The notes beneath the pieces were generated by a model, which saw only the letters and a program-made list of their open reading frames with translations, did no database searches and was not told the origin of the DNA. Positions 37,158-46,197 of a stretch of DNA of 64,000 bases are shown piece by piece. This DNA is from Enterococcus mundtii. GTDB lineage: Bacteria > Bacillota > Bacilli > Lactobacillales > Enterococcaceae. Location of the stretch: assembly GCF_002813755.1 (NCBI RefSeq), contig NZ_CP018061.1, forward strand, positions 486,001 to 550,000. Direction: 5' to 3'. Position numbers and translations under genes: made by a program. Every line of letters starts with the position of its first letter. The first letter of the stretch is position 1.

Positions 37158-38837
37158 GTGAGTACCATTAAGATTATCCCTTTAGGCGGTGTACGCGAAA
37201 ACGGAAAAAATTTGTACATTGCAGAAGTAGGGGAAGCTATTTTTATTTTAGACTGTGGTCTGAAGTATCCTGAAAACGAATTATTAGGGATTGACGTTGT
37301 GATTCCTGATTTTACGTATTTAGAAGATAATGTCGATCGTGTAGCAGGTATTTTTCTGACACATGGTCACGCAGATGCGATTGGGGCGTTGCCTTATTTA
37401 TTGTCAAAGATTTCTGTACCTGTGTTCGGAACAGAGTTGACGATCGAATTGGTAAAATTGAATGTCAATCGCAATGATGCTGCAAAAGGATTCAAGGATT
37501 TTCATGTGGTAGATGAGCATACAGAGATCGATTTCGGTGAAACGATCGTTAGCTTCTTCCGCACTACCCATACGATCCCAGATTCAGTTGGGATCAATTT
37601 AAAAACCCAAGAAGGAAATATCGTTTATACGGGTGATTTCAAATTTGACCAAATGGCGATCCCAATGTACCAAACGGATTACGCTCGTTTAGCAGAGATT
37701 GGGAAAGAAGGCGTGTTAGCTTTACTGAGTGAGTCAGCAAATGCAGAAAACGCGACCCCTGTTGCTTCTGAGTTCCAAATCGCTGATGAAGTATTTGATA
37801 CCATCAAATATTGGGAAGGACGGATCATCGTTGCTTGTGTTGCAAGTAATCTTCAACGTGTCCAACAAATCTTAGACGCCGCTGCCAAAGCAGGACGTAA
37901 GGTCGTGTTGACTGGTCAAGACTTTGAACGGATCATCCGAACAGCTATGCGCTTAGAAAAACTTCAATTACCAAGTGAGGACCTATTGGTCACATTAAAA
38001 GATATGAAAAACTATGAGCCTGAAGAACTGATTATTTTAGAAACAGGCCGTATGGGTGAACCAATCAAGTCTTTACAAAAAATGGCGAATGGTGCGCACC
38101 GTCATATCAAGATCAAAGAAGGCGATCTTGTTTATATCACAACGACACCAAGTATTGCGATGGAAACGATGGTTGCTAAGACAGAAGATATCATTTACCG
38201 AGCAGGTGGAATAGTCAAACAAATCTCTGACAACCTGCGGGTTTCCGGTCATGCAAATCCTAATGACTTACAATTGATGTTGAATTTCATGAAACCTAAA
38301 TATTTCATCCCAGTTCAAGGAGAATACCGTGAATTAGCTGCCCACGCAGACTTAGCCCATGCAGTTGGTATCCCCTACAAAAATATCTATATCACTGGAC
38401 GTGGAGATGTTTTAGAATATAAAAACAAGCGGATGAGTGTGGCAGGTACGATAAGTGCTGAAAATGTCATGATCGACGGACTAGGCGTTGGTGATATTGG
38501 GAACATTGTTTTACGCGACCGTAAAATCTTATCTGAAGACGGTATTTTTGTTGCAGTAGTGACAATCAGTCGTCGTGAAAAGAAAATCGTCTCAAAACCG
38601 CAAATCACTTCACGAGGATTTGTTTATGTCAAAGCAAGTCGTGATTTGATCAATGAAAGTAGCAACATGATCGAAACCATTGTAGGGAAACATTTAGAAA
38701 GCGATGATTTCGAATGGAGCAAACTGAAACAAGAAATACGTGATCAATTAGGTCGCTATTTGTTTGAACAAACCAAACGCCGTCCAGTGATTTTACCAGT
38801 CATCATGGAAGCGACACAACGTCGCGGCAAAAGATAA
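37158..38837 (+). CDS. rnjB: Ribonuclease J2
   Basis: Beta-CASP metallo-beta-lactamase-fold RNase of 559 residues that pairs with RNase J1 in mRNA turnover and rRNA processing. IKIIPLGGVRENGKN and YPENELLGIDVVIPDF match J2 rather than J1. The metal motif reads HGHADAIG instead of HxHxDH, so one metal-binding histidine is replaced by alanine. That is typical of the nearly inactive J2 subunits of this order, with J1 supplying catalysis. GTG 37158 follows GAGGTG; the frame opens 9 bases earlier. The C-terminal domain (from about 450) mediates oligomerisation. Confidence 0.94.
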   Translation: MSTIKIIPLGGVRENGKNLYIAEVGEAIFILDCGLKYPENELLGIDVVIPDFTYLEDNVDRVAGIFLTHGHADAIGALPYLLSKISVPVFGTELTIELVKLNVNRNDAAKGFKDFHVVDEHTEIDFGETIVSFFRTTHTIPDSVGINLKTQEGNIVYTGDFKFDQMAIPMYQTDYARLAEIGKEGVLALLSESANAENATPVASEFQIADEVFDTIKYWEGRIIVACVASNLQRVQQILDAAAKAGRKVVLTGQDFERIIRTAMRLEKLQLPSEDLLVTLKDMKNYEPEELIILETGRMGEPIKSLQKMANGAHRHIKIKEGDLVYITTTPSIAMETMVAKTEDIIYRAGGIVKQISDNLRVSGHANPNDLQLMLNFMKPKYFIPVQGEYRELAAHADLAHAVGIPYKNIYITGRGDVLEYKNKRMSVAGTISAENVMIDGLGVGDIGNIVLRDRKILSEDGIFVAVVTISRREKKIVSKPQITSRGFVYVKASRDLINESSNMIETIVGKHLESDDFEWSKLKQEIRDQLGRYLFEQTKRRPVILPVIMEATQRRGKR

Positions 38838-38842
38838 AAAAT

Positions 38843-38903
38843 GAAAAGCTGTATCAAAAGATGTTCAGATGATGGATATGTTTGGTATAGCTTTTCTTTT
38901 ATA
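38843..38903 (+). terminator. Terminator of rnjB
   Basis: AAAAGCTGTATCAAA pairs with TTTGGTATAGCTTTT (13 of 15) over a 22-base loop, then CTTTT. It lies inside the upstream extension of the next ORF, which supports the later start for that gene. Confidence 0.7.
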
Positions 38904-38951
38904 GGAGCGAGATCATTGAATATATACGATGGAAAGGTGGAAGTGTCTATA

Positions 38952-39302
38952 ATGGAAAAAGAACTTGGTTTGGGAAATAATCAAATGAAAGAGAAACAGA
39001 TCATCATTTTTGGCGTAACTTCAATGAGTACAGATAGTACGCTTTATAGCAATTTGTTAGTAACAAAGATGAACAACTTCGCAAAAAAACAACATTTACT
39101 TGTGCATGTTGACATGCATAGCATTTCTAAGTTGGATCAGTATGCAAAGGCTGCCGATGTTATTCTATTATCTCCAGAGCTGTCTTCTATGAGAGAAACT
39201 ATCATAAAAGAGTATCCTACAAAGGTTATTGAAGTGATAGACATGAAAGATTACGGTCTGCTAAATGCTGAGAATATCTTAAAAAAATTTCTCCATCACT
39301 AA
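38952..39302 (+). CDS. Orphan PTS EIIB-like protein lacking the phosphocysteine
   Basis: A 116-residue protein that follows the lactose/cellobiose EIIB pattern. It has a first strand IIIFGVTSMSTDS, helix SNLLVTKMNNFAKK, then DVILLSPELSSMRETI and a C-terminal NAENILKKFL. In true EIIB the strand ends in C-x-x-G-M-S-T; here the cysteine position is a valine or threonine (GVTSMST). It therefore cannot be phosphorylated in the usual way and no EIIA or EIIC gene is near. It may be a sensor or decoy, or a decayed gene. Start chosen at ATG 38952 behind AAAGGTGG (spacing long); 38985 is possible. The region 39303-39432 after it shows nothing. Confidence 0.65.
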   Translation: MEKELGLGNNQMKEKQIIIFGVTSMSTDSTLYSNLLVTKMNNFAKKQHLLVHVDMHSISKLDQYAKAADVILLSPELSSMRETIIKEYPTKVIEVIDMKDYGLLNAENILKKFLHH

Positions 39303-39432
39303 ACTGGAAAAGAAGAAATTTTCAAAATAGTTAGCAAACTTCGTTTTTTTTATTTTTTATCACTCCTCTATCTAAAAAAGTGTTGTGGATTTGTTCAATC
39401 TTATAAGCCGTATAAGGCATTTCAACTTAAAT

Positions 39433-39484
39433 AAAAATACCAATAGTAGAAACTAGAGCCTTAATTTCTACTATTGGTATTTTT
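39433..39484. terminator. Terminator downstream of the EIIB-like gene
   Basis: Perfect 20-bp arms AAAAATACCAATAGTAGAAA (39433-39452) and TTTCTACTATTGGTATTTTT (39465-39484), loop of 12. Symmetric enough to work on both strands. Confidence 0.9.
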
Positions 39485-39621
39485 TATTTTGAGCATCATT
39501 ACGGATTCGTAGTCATTCTGGTTTTATTCACAGTGATCAAACAATAAACAGAAACTGTCAATCATAGACGAAACATTCTTTTATCTGGGGATTCAGTCGT
39601 ACGTACACGCTCACTTGATAC

Positions 39622-39650
39622 TTGGTACAACCTGTATTATCTGTTACAAT
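39622..39650 (+). promoter_or_regulatory. Promoter of the MBL-ytoI-nrnA operon
   Basis: TTGGTA (39622-39627), 17-bp spacer, TACAAT (39645-39650). Confidence 0.65.
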
Positions 39651-39737
39651 TGAATAGGATATACTGTACTACTAATTGTGTGAATGATCGAAATGAAAAC
39701 GAAAGAGTCAGTGACTAAAATGTTGAGGAGTGAAAAG

Positions 39738-40418
39738 ATGAAGATTACTTATCATGGACATTCTTGTATTTCTCTGGAAATGAAAAATGGCCAACAAGTG
39801 CTGATAGATCCATTTATTACTGGGAATCCTATGACTGATTTAAAAGTGGATGAAGTCCAGACGGACTGGATATTGATCACCCACGGACATGCTGATCATA
39901 TTGGAGACATGTTGCCGATTGCGAAGAACAATAAGGCGACCATCATCAGTATTGTCGAAATCGCTGATTATGCACAGCAGCAAGGAGCGAACTCTTTTGG
40001 GATGAATATCGGTGGCAAAAGGGAGTTTCCTTTTGGCACAGTCAAATTTGTCCATGCACAGCATAGTTCAAGTATTGAAATCGATGGTGTTTCGCGTTAT
40101 ATGGGAGAGCCTAGTGGTATTCTGATCCAAGCAGACGGGAAGACGATTTATCATGCGGGTGATACCGCAGATTTTAGCGATTTAGCGCTCTTAGGTGAAC
40201 AGTTTATGATCGATGTAGCCTTTTTACCGATTGGCGACAATTATACAATGGGGCCTGAGGATGCGGCTCGTGCGGCGAAGCGAATCAAAGCGAAGAAAGT
40301 CGTGCCGATCCATTACAATACCTTTCCTGTCATTGAACAAGATCCGCAAGTATTCATCGATTTATTAGCAGATACCGAAGGAAAAATAATGAGCGTTTCG
40401 GAAACGCTGGAAGTGTAG
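39738..40418 (+). CDS. Metal-dependent hydrolase, UPF0173 (metallo-beta-lactamase fold)
   Basis: A 226-residue MBL-fold hydrolase of the UPF0173/YtkL group. MKITYHGHSCISLE opens it; the metal motif ITHGHADHIGD is complete, followed by the FVHAQHSSS histidine, YHAGDTADFSD and the C-terminal VPIHYNTFPVIEQD. The biochemical substrate of the group is unknown. GAGGAG is spaced for ATG 39738; the longer frame to 39684 has no ribosome site. It is first gene of a three-gene run with ytoI and nrnA, the same neighbourhood as ytkL-ytoI-nrnA in Bacillus. Confidence 0.92.
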   Translation: MKITYHGHSCISLEMKNGQQVLIDPFITGNPMTDLKVDEVQTDWILITHGHADHIGDMLPIAKNNKATIISIVEIADYAQQQGANSFGMNIGGKREFPFGTVKFVHAQHSSSIEIDGVSRYMGEPSGILIQADGKTIYHAGDTADFSDLALLGEQFMIDVAFLPIGDNYTMGPEDAARAAKRIKAKKVVPIHYNTFPVIEQDPQVFIDLLADTEGKIMSVSETLEV

Positions 40419-40427
40419 GGGAAAGAG

Positions 40428-41759
40428 ATGGCGACAAAACATGATTTGATTTTAGAATATATCGAAAGCCTACCAGTGGGGAATCGAATATCTGTCCGTA
40501 GTATTGCCAAAGAATTGAATGTCAGTGAAGGAACGGCCTATCGAGCAATTAAAGACGCTGAAAATGTAGGATTAGTGTCAACGATCCAACGAGTAGGAAC
40601 GATTCGGATCGAACGTAAATTGAAGAAAAATATCGAACGATTGACATTTGGCGAAGTCGTGCGGATCATTGAAGGCGATGTTTTAGGCGGAGCAGTCGGT
40701 CTAGATAAAGTCTTGAATAAATTTGTCATAGGTGCGATGACCGAACACGCAATGGAACGCTATATCACTCCAGGTTCATTGATGATCGTTGGTAACCGTA
40801 CAGAAGTGCAAAAATTAGCACTTGAGGATGGCGCAGCAGTGTTGATCACGGGTGGTTTTGATACGACGCCTGAGATTGCCAAATTAGCGGATGAATTAGC
40901 TATGCCGATTTTACGTACGACCTATGATACCTTTACCGTAGCGACGATGATCAACCGAGCGCTTAGTGACCAACTGATCAAAAAAGATATCATGCTCGTC
41001 GGTGATATTTATTTGACTGCCCAAAAAACACATTATTTGTTACAGTCGGATACGGTGGCTGATTATCAACGGATTTCAGAAGAAACCCAACATTCTCGTT
41101 TCCCAGTGGTGAATCATCACATGCGTTTGATGGGGATCATTACGGCGAAAGATGTCGTAGGTAAAGCACCGACACAAGTCATTGATCGGGTCATGACCAA
41201 AGATCCCATCAGTGTCAAGAAAACGATGAGCGTCGCTTCTGTCGGACATCAAATGATTTGGGATGGTTTAGAAGTCATGCCAGTCGTTTCCGATGATTTG
41301 ACGTTAGAAGGATTGATCACACGGCAAGATGTCATGAAGGCGATGCAATTGGTGCAACGTCAACCGCAAATCGCTGATACGATTTCTGATCAGATTTCAG
41401 GGGCGATCCAAACGATCGATACAGATCGTGAAGGCAATCGATTGACGACGCCTAAGTTCAAATTTGAGGTTTCGCCACAAATGGTAACAGGTGTTGGAAC
41501 GATTTCTTTTGGGGTGTTAAGTGAAATCATTTCAGATGTTGCTCAAAAAACAATGATCATGAATCAGCGCAGGAATATCTTGTTGGAGCAAATGAATCTA
41601 CATTACCTTCGTCTGATCCAGATCGAAAGTGAGTTAGACATTCGTCCAAGAGTTTTAGAAATTGGTAGAAGATCCGCTAAACTTGATGTAGAAGTATTTA
41701 TAGAAAACACGATCGTGGCTAAAGCCATTGTCGTCTGCCAAGTGATGGAACGTTCGTAG
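40428..41759 (+). CDS. ytoI: YtoI-like multidomain regulatory protein (HTH, DRTGG, CBS pair, hotdog)
   Basis: A 443-residue protein with four parts. These are an N-terminal winged HTH (ISVRSIAKELNVSEGTAYRA), a DRTGG-like domain (about 75-190), two CBS repeats (about 195-310, FPVVNHHMRLMGIITAKDV and VMPVVSDDLTLEGLITRQDV), and a C-terminal hotdog domain (about 330-443, ending AKAIVVCQVMERS). CBS pairs usually bind adenine nucleotides, so a nucleotide-sensing transcription regulator is plausible; its targets are unknown. It starts 10 bases after the previous stop behind GGGGAAAG and runs into nrnA. Confidence 0.9.
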   Translation: MATKHDLILEYIESLPVGNRISVRSIAKELNVSEGTAYRAIKDAENVGLVSTIQRVGTIRIERKLKKNIERLTFGEVVRIIEGDVLGGAVGLDKVLNKFVIGAMTEHAMERYITPGSLMIVGNRTEVQKLALEDGAAVLITGGFDTTPEIAKLADELAMPILRTTYDTFTVATMINRALSDQLIKKDIMLVGDIYLTAQKTHYLLQSDTVADYQRISEETQHSRFPVVNHHMRLMGIITAKDVVGKAPTQVIDRVMTKDPISVKKTMSVASVGHQMIWDGLEVMPVVSDDLTLEGLITRQDVMKAMQLVQRQPQIADTISDQISGAIQTIDTDREGNRLTTPKFKFEVSPQMVTGVGTISFGVLSEIISDVAQKTMIMNQRRNILLEQMNLHYLRLIQIESELDIRPRVLEIGRRSAKLDVEVFIENTIVAKAIVVCQVMERS

Positions 41760-41774
41760 AGAGTAGGAAAGAAA

Positions 41775-42725
41775 ATGACCATACAAGAAGAGATTTTGAA
41801 TGAAATCAAAAAATATCAAAAAATCGTGATCCACCGACATCAAAGGCCTGATCCAGATGCTTTAGGTTCACAAGTGGGATTAGCCGAATTATTACGTAAT
41901 AGTTTTCCAGAAAAAGAAATTCGTCAAGTTGGAAAAGACGTTGAGGGCTTACGTTATTTAACAGAAATGCAAGAAATCGACGATGCCTTTTATCAAGGGG
42001 CATTAGTCATCGTGACCGACACAGCGAATGCGCCACGTATTGATGATAAGCGCTATTCCTTAGGGGATCAAGTGATCAAAATCGATCATCATCCGAATGA
42101 TGAACCATATGGTGATTTACTTTGGGTAGATACGAAAGCTAGCAGCTGTAGTGAAATGATCGCTGAGTTTGCTTTGCTGTTCCCTGATGAGCTGAAAATG
42201 AACAGCGACTCTGCTCGTTTATTGTATGCAGGAATCGTTGGTGATACTGGAAGGTTCTTATATCCTTCAACAACAGGACGCACATTAGAACTAGCAGCAG
42301 AGTTAAGAAAGTATTCTTTCGACGCAAGCAAATTGAATCGTGAAATCGAACAAATCACCATGAAAGTAGCGAAACTATCCGGTTGTGTCTATCAAACGAT
42401 CGAAGTTGACGAAAAAGGTGCCGGAAAAGTGATATTGTCACAAGCATTGTTAGGCAAGTATGGCATCGTCGATTCAGAGACAGCAGCTGTCGTCTCTTTA
42501 CCAGGTGTCATTGACGAAGTGTTAGCTTGGGCGATTTTTGTCGAGCAACCAGAGGGCTATTATCGTGTACGTTTACGTTCAAAAGGACCAGTCATCAACG
42601 AGATCGCCAAACGACATCATGGTGGCGGCCATCCTTTGGCAAGTGGCGCAAATGCAAAAGACCTGCAAGAAGTGGCAGAGATCTACATGGAAATACAAGA
42701 AGCTTGCACCAATTATACACGTTAA
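41775..42725 (+). CDS. nrnA: NanoRNase / pAp phosphatase, DHH-DHHA1
   Basis: Bifunctional enzyme that degrades 2-5 nucleotide RNA fragments and also removes phosphate from 3'-phosphoadenosine 5'-phosphate, linking RNA decay and sulfur metabolism. The 316 residues show the DHH-domain motifs HRHQRPDPDALGSQ, VTDTANAPR, KIDHHPND (the DHH itself) and GDTGRF. The DHHA1 substrate-binding motif RHHGGGHPLASGA lies near the end. It is last gene of the MBL-ytoI operon, 15 bases after ytoI. Confidence 0.95.
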   Translation: MTIQEEILNEIKKYQKIVIHRHQRPDPDALGSQVGLAELLRNSFPEKEIRQVGKDVEGLRYLTEMQEIDDAFYQGALVIVTDTANAPRIDDKRYSLGDQVIKIDHHPNDEPYGDLLWVDTKASSCSEMIAEFALLFPDELKMNSDSARLLYAGIVGDTGRFLYPSTTGRTLELAAELRKYSFDASKLNREIEQITMKVAKLSGCVYQTIEVDEKGAGKVILSQALLGKYGIVDSETAAVVSLPGVIDEVLAWAIFVEQPEGYYRVRLRSKGPVINEIAKRHHGGGHPLASGANAKDLQEVAEIYMEIQEACTNYTR

Positions 42726-42774
42726 AAGTGTACTCCAAGTAGTAAATCGAAAATTTTAAGCAAACGTAACTTTC

Positions 42775-42870
42775 TCTTTTATCTATTCCCTTTGCACGAA
42801 TAAATGGTCTAAGCAGAAGTGACCTCTTCGGAGATCAGGTTACTTCTGCCTTAACCTTTTACTCATCGAA
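42775..42870 (+). repeat. Dispersed intergenic repeat, short copy
   Basis: The head resembles other copies (CCCTTTGCACGAATAAATGG) followed by AGAAGTGACCTCTTCGG. The palindrome is reduced to GCAGAAGTGACCT / AGGTTACTTCTGC, which here may terminate the nrnA transcript. The rest of 42871-43025 shows only the leader of the next gene. Confidence 0.6.
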
Positions 42871-43025
42871 GTTGCTTGTCTTTTTTATCAGGGATATGTG
42901 CAATCAAGGTCAGTGAGATTGAATCAGCGTAGGTAGTCTAGGAGCTCTGATAATAAGTTGCTCTTTTCAAACTGTTATTTTTCCGTTATAATATTGCTCA
43001 ATAACGAACAAAAAGGAGAAACAAC

Positions 43026-43358
43026 ATGACAGTACCAAATTGCCCAGTATGTGGTTCAGAATATGCTTATGAAGATCGGGGATTATTGATTTGTCCTGAA
43101 TGTGGAAACGAATGGACACCATCAGAAGAAACAGAAGCAGAAGGCCTAGTAGTACTTGATGCAAACGGCAATCGTTTAACAGATGGCGACAGTGTGACCG
43201 TTATCAAGGATTTAAAAGTAAAAGGAGCTTCCTCACCTATCAAACAAGGAACGAAGGTGAAGAATATCCGTTTAGTTGAAGGAGACCACAATATCGATTG
43301 TAAAATCGAAGGGTTTGGTCCGATGAAGCTGAAATCAGAATTTGTCAAAAAGAATTAA
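43026..43358 (+). CDS. yjdM: YjdM/PhnA-type zinc-ribbon protein
   Basis: A 110-residue cytoplasmic protein long annotated as alkylphosphonate utilisation protein PhnA, though its true role is unsettled. The zinc ribbon is formed by [20 protein letters not shown] and CG (two CxxC pairs at residues 7-10 and 24-27). The second half is a small SH3-like barrel ([40 protein letters not shown]). AAAAGGAG precedes the ATG. No other phosphonate genes are present, which argues against a dedicated phosphonate function here. Confidence 0.9.
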   Translation: MTVPNCPVCGSEYAYEDRGLLICPECGNEWTPSEETEAEGLVVLDANGNRLTDGDSVTVIKDLKVKGASSPIKQGTKVKNIRLVEGDHNIDCKIEGFGPMKLKSEFVKKN

Positions 43359-43435
43359 AATATTCAATCTCTTTTCACAATTATTCTACTCGAACAATGG
43401 TAAAATAAAAGCAATGAGGAAAGGGTGAAACGATT

Positions 43436-44140
43436 ATGTATGGATATGGTTTTTATGGCTTTGATCCAACGTTTCTTTTAGTTATTGCTGGATTAGCTAT
43501 TTCCGGAATCGCTTCTGCTTACGTCAATAGTACTTTTCGTAAATACGACAAAATCAGAAGCAAAAATAATGTGACTGGTACACAAGCCGCCCAGTTCATT
43601 TTACAAAGTCAGCAAATCAATAACGTTGGCGTCCAACAAATCGCTGGTGATTTGACGGACAATTATAATTCAGGGAACAAGATGTTGAGTTTATCGCAAG
43701 CTACTGCACAATCTACCTCAGTCGCTGCAATTGGGGTAGCTGCCCATGAATGCGGACACGCAGTGCAAGATGCTGTTGGTTATGCGCCGTTGAAAATCAG
43801 AGCTTCATTAGTGCCTGTCGCAAATTTTGGCTCGATGATTTCGTTTCCGTTGATCATGGTAGGTGTATTATTTAGTTGGAATACGACGTTGATCAATATT
43901 GGTATCTTCGCTTTTTCATTGGCACTATTGTTTCAACTTGTTACGCTACCAGTAGAATTCAACGCGTCAAGACGAGCGATCCAAATTTTAAGTGAAGGTG
44001 GCTTACTGACAGAAGAAGAGGTACCAATGGCGAAACATGTGCTATTTGCGGCGGCTTTGACCTATGTTGCTGCAGCGCTATCTACTTTCTTACAATTACT
44101 ACGTTTGATTTTGCTTTTTGGCGGCAACCGTCGAGACTAG
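43436..44140 (+). CDS. Membrane zinc metallopeptidase, YugP type
   Basis: A 234-residue membrane protease of the YugP (neutral zinc metallopeptidase 2) family. The helix at the start (FLLVIAGLAISGIASAYVNS) anchors it; the active site AAHECGHAVQDA carries the HExxH zinc motif. Two further hydrophobic regions follow (about 143-175 and 205-230). The conserved VTGTQAAQFIL and DNYNSGNKMLSLSQ segments are present. The physiological substrate is unknown; quality control of membrane proteins is a guess. GGAAAGGGTG precedes the ATG. Confidence 0.92.
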   Translation: MYGYGFYGFDPTFLLVIAGLAISGIASAYVNSTFRKYDKIRSKNNVTGTQAAQFILQSQQINNVGVQQIAGDLTDNYNSGNKMLSLSQATAQSTSVAAIGVAAHECGHAVQDAVGYAPLKIRASLVPVANFGSMISFPLIMVGVLFSWNTTLINIGIFAFSLALLFQLVTLPVEFNASRRAIQILSEGGLLTEEEVPMAKHVLFAAALTYVAAALSTFLQLLRLILLFGGNRRD

Positions 44141-44153
44141 AACAAACCAATAG

Positions 44154-44198
44154 AAGTGAGGGACAGTCGATTGGACTGATCCACTCACTTTTTATTTT
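44154..44198 (+). terminator. Terminator of the metallopeptidase gene
   Basis: AAGTGAGGGACAGTC pairs with GACTGATCCACTCACTT, loop GATTG, followed by TTTATTTT. Confidence 0.8.
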
Positions 44199-44265
44199 GG
44201 AAAAATTAGTATTAATTTAAAAGTTCAGACGGAGACACGCTTGCTTCTCCTATCTTTTCTTTAAA

Positions 44266-45741
44266 TCAAATCATTTTATTGACATAGAGTTGTTGAATTT
44301 TTGTGACTAAATCTACCCACAAATCTTTTTCTTTACTAGGATCAAGGTAAAAAATTTTACTCGTTTGATGAAATTTATCAAACCAATCGGTGACGATCAA
44401 ATCTGCTTGTTCTGGATTTTCTGTCAAGCGAATCATTTTTTCGTCAAATACTTGTCGTAATCGATTTTGGATATGATAATTCCCTGTCAGCGTTTTATTC
44501 ATTTGTACATAGATCAATAATTTTTCATTTGTTTCCGACTGCAAGAGGTTATAGATCAAGCTACTCAAATAATAAATAATCAATGTTTTTTTTGGATGGT
44601 CATGAAAAACTTCAGAGATAATTTGTTGTATTTGTTGTATTTGTTCATTCGATTCATCAATCTCAAGTGCTGGTTTAGGAAAATGCAACGAGTAGAAAAA
44701 AGGAGTTGTATTTCCCAATATCAAAATAGAAATTAAAGAAAGCATAAGATAGTAATTGTAGAAAAACCTTTTTTCAGATGATGCAATCACTGGAAAGGTT
44801 TGAGCTAGCTCTTTTGTTAGTGAGGTGATTTTCATACATAGATGATTACGTTTATTCGTCAAAGTATAACCAATCAAACTCTTCTGCTGGCTTGAAATGA
44901 GATTAGGAAAAAAGCAATAAATCAAAAAATTAAAATGCAATAGTTCATCAATGGCGATTTCATGAGGTAAAAGATGAAACAAATGATGTTTAAAACTACC
45001 GGAGACATCTTGTACCTGTTGTAGCAATTCTAAAATAGCATAGACCTCACTAGATTCAGAGGTGATCAATGATGATTGTTGTGTACGAAGCGTAAAGATA
45101 GCAATCAGCAAATACAGGTTTTCTTGATATTTCAATGAATGCTTTGAAACGAGCAATTTTTTGGATAATCGCCGCTCTCTTTTTAGTTGGCTCAATTTGA
45201 ATTTGTCAAAAGGCCATTCCAACCCTTGAAAAGCATCAGATAGAATAAAAAACAAATAGAGTCGGATAAATAATTCGTTTCCTTTGAACAAATAACAGCC
45301 CTGAGATGAAACAATCTCGATTTCAAAATCTTGAAGTGTTTCATTCAATTGGTGTGTTAATTTTTCTAAGTAAGAGTGGGATATGTATAATTGCTCCAAT
45401 AAATATTTTTTCGGAACATACGCTTTGGGATAATTGACCATAAGCAATAAGTAGTTGAAACGATTGGATTCTCTTAAATAAAAAAGTTTGAGCTTGTGAT
45501 AAATCATCATTTTTATTTCTTGGTATTCATCGGATATAGTTATTTCTCCTTTGTGTGTAGAGAAAATAAAAGTAGAAATGCTCAATTGCTGTTCAATCGT
45601 AGTATTCAACTTTCGAATCAATTCTTTGATTGTCCGTTTAGGTATAGTCAGTTCATCCGCAAGTTCTTTTAACGTACATTGACTTTTTTGAGCGATCGTA
45701 TAGAGGACTAATAACTCTTTCTTTTTTGCATCGATTAACAT
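44266..45741 (-). CDS. Second Mga-like transcriptional regulator
   Basis: A 491-residue regulator of the Mga/AtxA type. The first winged helix (CTLKELADELTIPKRTIKEL) lies at residues 22-41; a second HTH-like segment is AYVPKKYLLEQLYISHSYLE. The C-terminal end (LLIYVQMNKTLTGNYHIQNR, ADLIVTDWFDK) resembles an EIIB fold. It differs clearly from the Mga-like protein at 24936. The gene is monocistronic and divergent from the TetR gene. No surface protein gene is adjacent, so its target is unclear. Confidence 0.8.
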   Translation of the reverse strand: MLIDAKKKELLVLYTIAQKSQCTLKELADELTIPKRTIKELIRKLNTTIEQQLSISTFIFSTHKGEITISDEYQEIKMMIYHKLKLFYLRESNRFNYLLLMVNYPKAYVPKKYLLEQLYISHSYLEKLTHQLNETLQDFEIEIVSSQGCYLFKGNELFIRLYLFFILSDAFQGLEWPFDKFKLSQLKRERRLSKKLLVSKHSLKYQENLYLLIAIFTLRTQQSSLITSESSEVYAILELLQQVQDVSGSFKHHLFHLLPHEIAIDELLHFNFLIYCFFPNLISSQQKSLIGYTLTNKRNHLCMKITSLTKELAQTFPVIASSEKRFFYNYYLMLSLISILILGNTTPFFYSLHFPKPALEIDESNEQIQQIQQIISEVFHDHPKKTLIIYYLSSLIYNLLQSETNEKLLIYVQMNKTLTGNYHIQNRLRQVFDEKMIRLTENPEQADLIVTDWFDKFHQTSKIFYLDPSKEKDLWVDLVTKIQQLYVNKMI

Positions 45742-46197
45742 GATGGACTCCTTTCTGACAATTAGTGTACTAGTGGTGACATAAAATGTGAGTGGAAAGT
45801 GTTTTCAATGTATGATATTCTCACATAGTAATAGAATTTGATTATATAACTTGTTATTTTAAGAAATGATAATCAGTTATCTATTCTATTGTTTATTTCT
45901 TTGCTTATTTTGTCAAGTTGGAATCATTTAAATAATCTTGGATAAGGGAATACAATGTTATTTAATTGAGGATATCGTTATTTTTTAAATCTTATTTTTG
46001 GCGAAGCATTAGATAAATCAAGCTTCTATTACAAAGAGACATATTTTAACCCCCGAAATATGTTATTATCGTTTTTTTTTATCAAAACTTGTTTCTTCAT
46101 GGTTTACATAAGTTTTTCCTACTAGCGAATGCGCTGGATCGTCATGGGAAATTAAAAAAAGAATCATTGCCGGATATGAATAAGATAATCGGAAAGG
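45742..46197. other. A/T-rich divergent intergenic region between Mga-like and TetR genes
   Basis: About 455 bases without a credible gene. A TATGAT-like box near 45810 is the only promoter element I can point to. No long palindrome is evident. Confidence 0.3.

Noticed and set aside
42527-42759. Alternate plus-strand frames overlapping the end of nrnA
   Set aside because: They are out-of-frame shadows of the DHHA1-coding region.
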